Source: Antitrichia curtipendula
Taxonomy: Eukaryota; Streptophyta; Bryopsida; Hypnales; Leucodontaceae
Assembly (NCBI GenBank): GCA_951230915.1
Contig: OX579634.1
Coordinates: 12,240,725-12,304,724, forward strand
DNA length: 64,000 nucleotides
Reading direction: 5' to 3'
Position numbers and translations under genes: made by a program
Notes under the pieces: generated by a model
Databases searched by the model: none
Told to the model about the DNA's origin: nothing
Seen by the model: only the letters and a program-made list of their open reading frames with translations
Shown: positions 60,501 to 64,000 of the stretch, piece after piece
Layout of the letters: every line of letters starts with the position of its first letter
How positions within the stretch are numbered: the stretch's first letter is position 1

Positions 60501-63500
60501 TCGTATCGTGGAATTTGTGAATTGTCACATTCGGAATGATCGCGTAAGAGGTACAGTAACTGGATTTCAGAAAATTGTAGTACAGGAAGTCAAATACGGT
60601 ATAGGTGCAGTCGAAGCAAGAAAGTGAAGACGAAGAAGTTGTTGCTAGACGTGGTCAATGAATCGACTGCAATCCTGTTGAAGGCAAATTCACTGAAAGA
60701 AAAGTGCGAGAGTTTACTTCAGGAAGATTGAAACTAGTGACATTCTAACTTCCGTCGTATGGTGGGTGGAAAATGACTTCAATTGTGACAGTGCGAACAT
60801 TATGAATGCAAGTCTGCAAATTCTGACAAGTCCTGGGATGCACTGACTGCTGAAGTGTGTACGTGGACATGTCTGTGCATTTTCTAAAAATGTATAACTT
60901 CCAAAATGTGATGATTTTTTCTCTGAATGTTTTCTTTTCAGTGTAGCTGCTTCTATACTTGACGAGAGATTTGGACCTGTCATTACACTGTGGTTAGCAG
61001 AATACGAGGTATGTTTGCAGACATCATGCGCTATATATGTACCAACATCATTTCTTCTCTAGGTTGATGGGCTCCATTCTGATGAGATATTACTTGTGAC
61101 TTTCAATACGCGTATATTACAACGCACAGAGTTTTTTGTGAGCGTCTTCAGATCAATCAGATGAATAATGATTTTAGTTTTGACTAAAATTGGGTCTCAC
61201 CGAAGGAAGTGTCTAGGCAAAATGTTTTAAAGCCACAGACTTGTAGTGTGGTTTTACGATCAAATTTTGCTTGCGGGGTGAACGTTGACGGTTAAGGTTC
61301 TATTCCTAAAACATGTAGTGCAAGGAATCCTTATATACTGCTGGACATAGTTGTTCAACGCTGATGACAGGCTCTCTCTGTCGAGGAAAATATAGTTGCG
61401 ATATTTTCCTGAATGTCCAGGCGTCACCTAGTAGGAGCTATCAAGATGAAAATGACAGAAAACTTGATGTATGCAATACATCAGGCAAGAATAGATTTTC
61501 ACAGACTCCGCTGAGAAGTGTTTCCTGCAATTACAGTTACTCGCTGTTTTAATGCTTCATTATTGCTCATCCAGTAAAACTGAATGCGCTATTTCGATGA
61601 AAAAATTAATGAAAATAAAATGAATATATTTGCTGTGGTTTCGGTAAGTATTGAAAAACTTCAACTGCTGCTATCTCTCTAGGAAGAAGTAATAAGCGTG
61701 CAATGGTCATGAATTTATTAAAGGAATTTTGAAACATGCGAAAAGTATGTCGAAGTTTTGGTATGTTCGGTACGACAGCAGAGTATTCGAACTCTGCTGT
61801 AAACGTTATCCACTACTGCCAATTTCAACTGCACATGCACTTGTCGTCCTCCACGCATAAACTGCCGTACAAAAGAGTAATACACTAATAGAGGAAAGTG
61901 TTTTATACAATGTTGAATTCTATTTAGTCACTTAATGGGGAATGAAATCTCTAACTTAGAAAGCAGCAATGCAAATTTCCCTGCTAACCACATGGTCGTA
62001 CCATGATAGGCATTTTTAAGCACCTCTTCATGGAAGAGGAGTAGGAATTCAAGGATTTTCTAGTTAGTCGCTTTTCCAGACACGTATATGCGAGAGAACT
62101 GGCTATCCATATCTTGAAAAATAATACGTGTTTTGTGAATGAATTTCACAGTGTCGTAATTTTTCTCTTTTAACTCTAGAGTACTGTAATAGGTTGCTTG
62201 AAACAACTTCATTTGGTGACTGCTCTTTTCATATCTTCAGTTAGAAGGAAATCGCAGTACAGAGTGTTAATTCTTGTCGGAAGCCCTTTGAATGATGCTT
62301 TTCATGTGGCAATGTTGAGCGAAAAGATGTACTAAAGCTGCAGTTCAAAATTTTTTAAATGAAGTTCATGTACTCGTTTAGTTTTGGAAATGAAACGTCC
62401 TCACGTTTGGAAAGTGACTTATCTTGTATTTGATGTTCAAATTAAAGTATTCAACGTGATTCAGTATTACGAAAATGTTGTTGTGTTTTCTTTTGTTTAG
62501 GCAATGTGTTTGGGCACTGCAAGAACTAGCAGGTGTTGGGTAACATGCATTTTAGTTCAGCAAGTCCGTGACATTTTATTTTTTCGCTTTACATGTTCTG
62601 TACACTCTTTGTGAACTGGATCTACGTTTTCTGTGGAGGTCGTCAAGTGGTTTGGGTAAACGTGCGTCCCATTGTGAATTTGTAAGAGGAAAATGTGAAA
62701 GTTCAAGACATGCAGTACTCTGTCTTTCTTAGATAATTTCACGTCATGAATTCAGTTACGAGACAGTTCCATGTACTCAGATAGCAATGACTACGACTGA
62801 CAGTACAAATCACAGACAAAGGAGTATGCATTTGTAAAGTGTAATCCTCAAAAGCTATTGTCAGTAGTTGTTTTGGTGAAAATGAAGAGTAATATTAAAG
62901 TGCACTGAAAATTCTCATATGTCACCGTATGACGAAGTTGTTCACTTGGTAAATATCTGAGAGAGTGAAGACTGGAATGAAGTAGGAATTGGTCATTCAG
63001 TCGTTGAAGTTATTGAACTTTCAATAGAAATGTACTTGTGTGAATGACGAGGAAGCGGTTGTCATTGTGTGTCTTTATAATTTTTCGTTCACACCAAAGT
63101 AGTGGTTGCTGAAATTTTTCGTAATGACATTTTTTATTTTGTTTGATTTTGTGTTGGGGCGACAATGGCAGGCGAAGATACTACTTTTTAATAATGAATG
63201 GAACCGCAGAAACTACGTGTCATTTGTAATTGATCAGATAGTGTAAGAAATAAAAAACACTCTATTGCGTAACATGAAATTCTGTGCGGGCAGGCGTTCC
63301 TTGCCAAAATTTTCAGTGCCTTGCTTTCAAATCGTACTCGAAATAAGTAGCGGACTAGCGTTATTAGGTGTTGCAGCTTTGACAATGTTGGTCTGTCCTT
63401 AGTCTCATTGAATCAGGCTTTCTGCAGACGTGTGTTCCGCACTGAATGTACTTAATAGAAGAATGAAATATCGCAACTGTTTGTGTGTCTTTGAACCGCA

Positions 63501-63895
63501 GCGTGCAGGCAGAGTATGAATTCTGTTGCAATGCAATGTCGCGTATGAGAAATCTCCGAGTGCATGCAAGTTCAGAAACGCAGTCATGGTCATTACTGTT
63601 TTGAAGTGACACTAAAATTAGGATTAGTACACGTCTAAAACCTTACCGGAATGTAATTTCACTTTCAAAGTTCTGTTGTCTAGTGACTTAATAATACTGA
63701 AAAGTACCGGCTCATTGTCGATCAGCTTATAAATTAAGCGTTACGTAAAGTATGCAGAGACGATGCTTGATTTACTTATGAACTGCAATTGTTTTTCAGG
63801 ATGCATCCCGATCTAAATTCGGCTTACCACATCGAACGTTCTATAGCGAATTGATTAGGAATGCCCGAATATCCTTGCGCTTGCAAGTGATGTAG
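57516..63895 (+). CDS. Unrecognised multi-exon gene
   Basis: I do not recognise the product. Candidate exons: about 57516-58017 (frame uncertain, with an in-frame TAA near 57732, ending at a GTGAGA donor); 58394-58491 ('ILQYFVNSFGVDIDFIVVEK'); 58954-59040 or slightly longer ('WQFSERHLHFEVPVNIQLKT'); 59852-59925 ('VRLIERKTGGRSLKNVRNLL'); 60942-61008 ('ILDERFGPVITLWLAEYE'); 61063-61137 ('VDGLHSDEILLVTFNTRILQ'); and a last exon 63800-63895 ('FGLPHRTFYSELIRNARISL') ending in TAG. Exons 58394/58954 and 60942/61063 join in matching phase. Other exons must be missing between them. The segments read like folded protein rather than noise. It may be a further gene of the presumed CACTA element or a captured host gene. 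Confidence 0.45.
60036..60194. mobile_element. GC-rich foldback MITE
   Basis: A 159-bp almost perfect inverted repeat, ends ACACAGGGAGA and TCTCCCTGTGT, flanked by GACTG on both sides (60031-60035 and 60195-60199). Long C and G runs (up to nine) pair across a short loop around 60108-60125. It falls in an intron of the unknown gene. The superfamily is undecided. Confidence 0.8.
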
Positions 63896-64000
63896 AGGCA
63901 GTTGTCTGCAGAAGGTGGAGATTGTAGCAAGGCACCATGTACGCAATGGGCGTGATCCATACTTGATTTATCCAGTAATGGTCAGTTAAATCTAATGTAC
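63896..64000. other. Window end, nothing assigned
   Basis: Sequence after the last exon of the unknown gene, presumably its 3' UTR. No terminal CACTA repeat is reached. Confidence 0.3.

Larger units (their letters stand above)
20308..64000 (+). mobile_element. Giant CACTA (En/Spm) element, right end outside window
   Basis: The left end begins CACTAGTAGAAAATTC, a canonical CACTA terminus, with subterminal repeats close behind. The DNA to the right changes style (AT-rich, ACTTC-rich, long introns). It holds a Ptta/En-Spm-like gene at 52.1-56.9 kb, as expected for a CACTA, plus a B3 gene and an unknown spliced gene. I find no matching TAGTG end before 64000, so the element would exceed 43 kb including an 18.7-kb nested MULE. 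The left end is well supported; continuity to the window end is inferred. Confidence 0.5.

Noticed and set aside
60729..60740. ACTAGTG as the right end of the CACTA element
   Set aside because: It lacks the TTTCTACTAGTG form, subterminal repeats and the CTT flank.
1..64000. tRNA, rRNA, CRISPR or bacterial-style operons
   Set aside because: I saw no cloverleaf, rRNA core motif or spaced repeat array; genes are spliced and monocistronic.

Overview
This window is a eukaryotic nuclear sequence, almost certainly from the green-plant lineage. The evidence is a B3 DNA-binding domain, a plant-type LINE, a gag protein of the 'putative plant transposon protein' type, CACTA and MULE elements, and spliceosomal introns with GT..AG sites. 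The style (large MULE with SWIM zinc finger, very dense nesting, AT-rich filler) suggests an early-diverging streptophyte such as a charophyte alga or a bryophyte, but the species cannot be fixed from the sequence. I found no housekeeping gene, rRNA, tRNA or CRISPR. Nearly all of the window is nested mobile DNA.

Left third (1-20.3 kb). A decayed non-LTR retrotransposon (LINE) runs from about 1.75 to 12.46 kb. It is split by a palindromic CACTA MITE (5193-5376), a hAT-type MITE (6155-6470) and a 4.7-kb non-coding LTR-like element (6660-11323), which itself carries a TIR MITE. The LTR-like family has ends TGTGAGC...GCTCACA and four copies here: 1-1743, 6660-11323, 12534 to about 16975, and 37934-42164. 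The third copy contains a piggyBac-like TTAA element. A gag-like retroelement fragment follows at 17.2-20.3 kb.

Right two thirds (20.3-64 kb). A CACTA end at 20308 opens what looks like a giant CACTA transposon whose other end lies beyond the window. It appears to carry a Ptta/En-Spm-like RS-rich protein gene (minus strand, 52.1-56.9 kb), a two-exon B3 protein gene (46.9-47.6 kb) and an unrecognised multi-exon gene (about 57.5-63.9 kb). Inserted in it is an 18.7-kb Mutator-like element (24663-43350) with 9-bp target duplications CATCAGATT and matching terminal inverted repeats.

The MULE is the centre of interest. On the minus strand it encodes a transposase (HxH zinc finger, RNase H-like core, SWIM finger). 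On the plus strand it carries a 13-exon gene with continuous splice phases for a protein of about 1,300 residues. That protein joins a ParB/sulfiredoxin-like domain (DGNHR motif) to a C-terminal DNA N4/N6 methyltransferase-like domain: a prokaryote-style ParB-methylase architecture carried as eukaryotic transposon cargo. Four short sequences with a GTCGGATCCGAC-type palindromic core lie inside the same MULE and could be recognition sites. This copy is damaged: in-frame stops lie in both genes, and the fourth LTR-like element sits in a methylase exon with a perfect 5-bp duplication.
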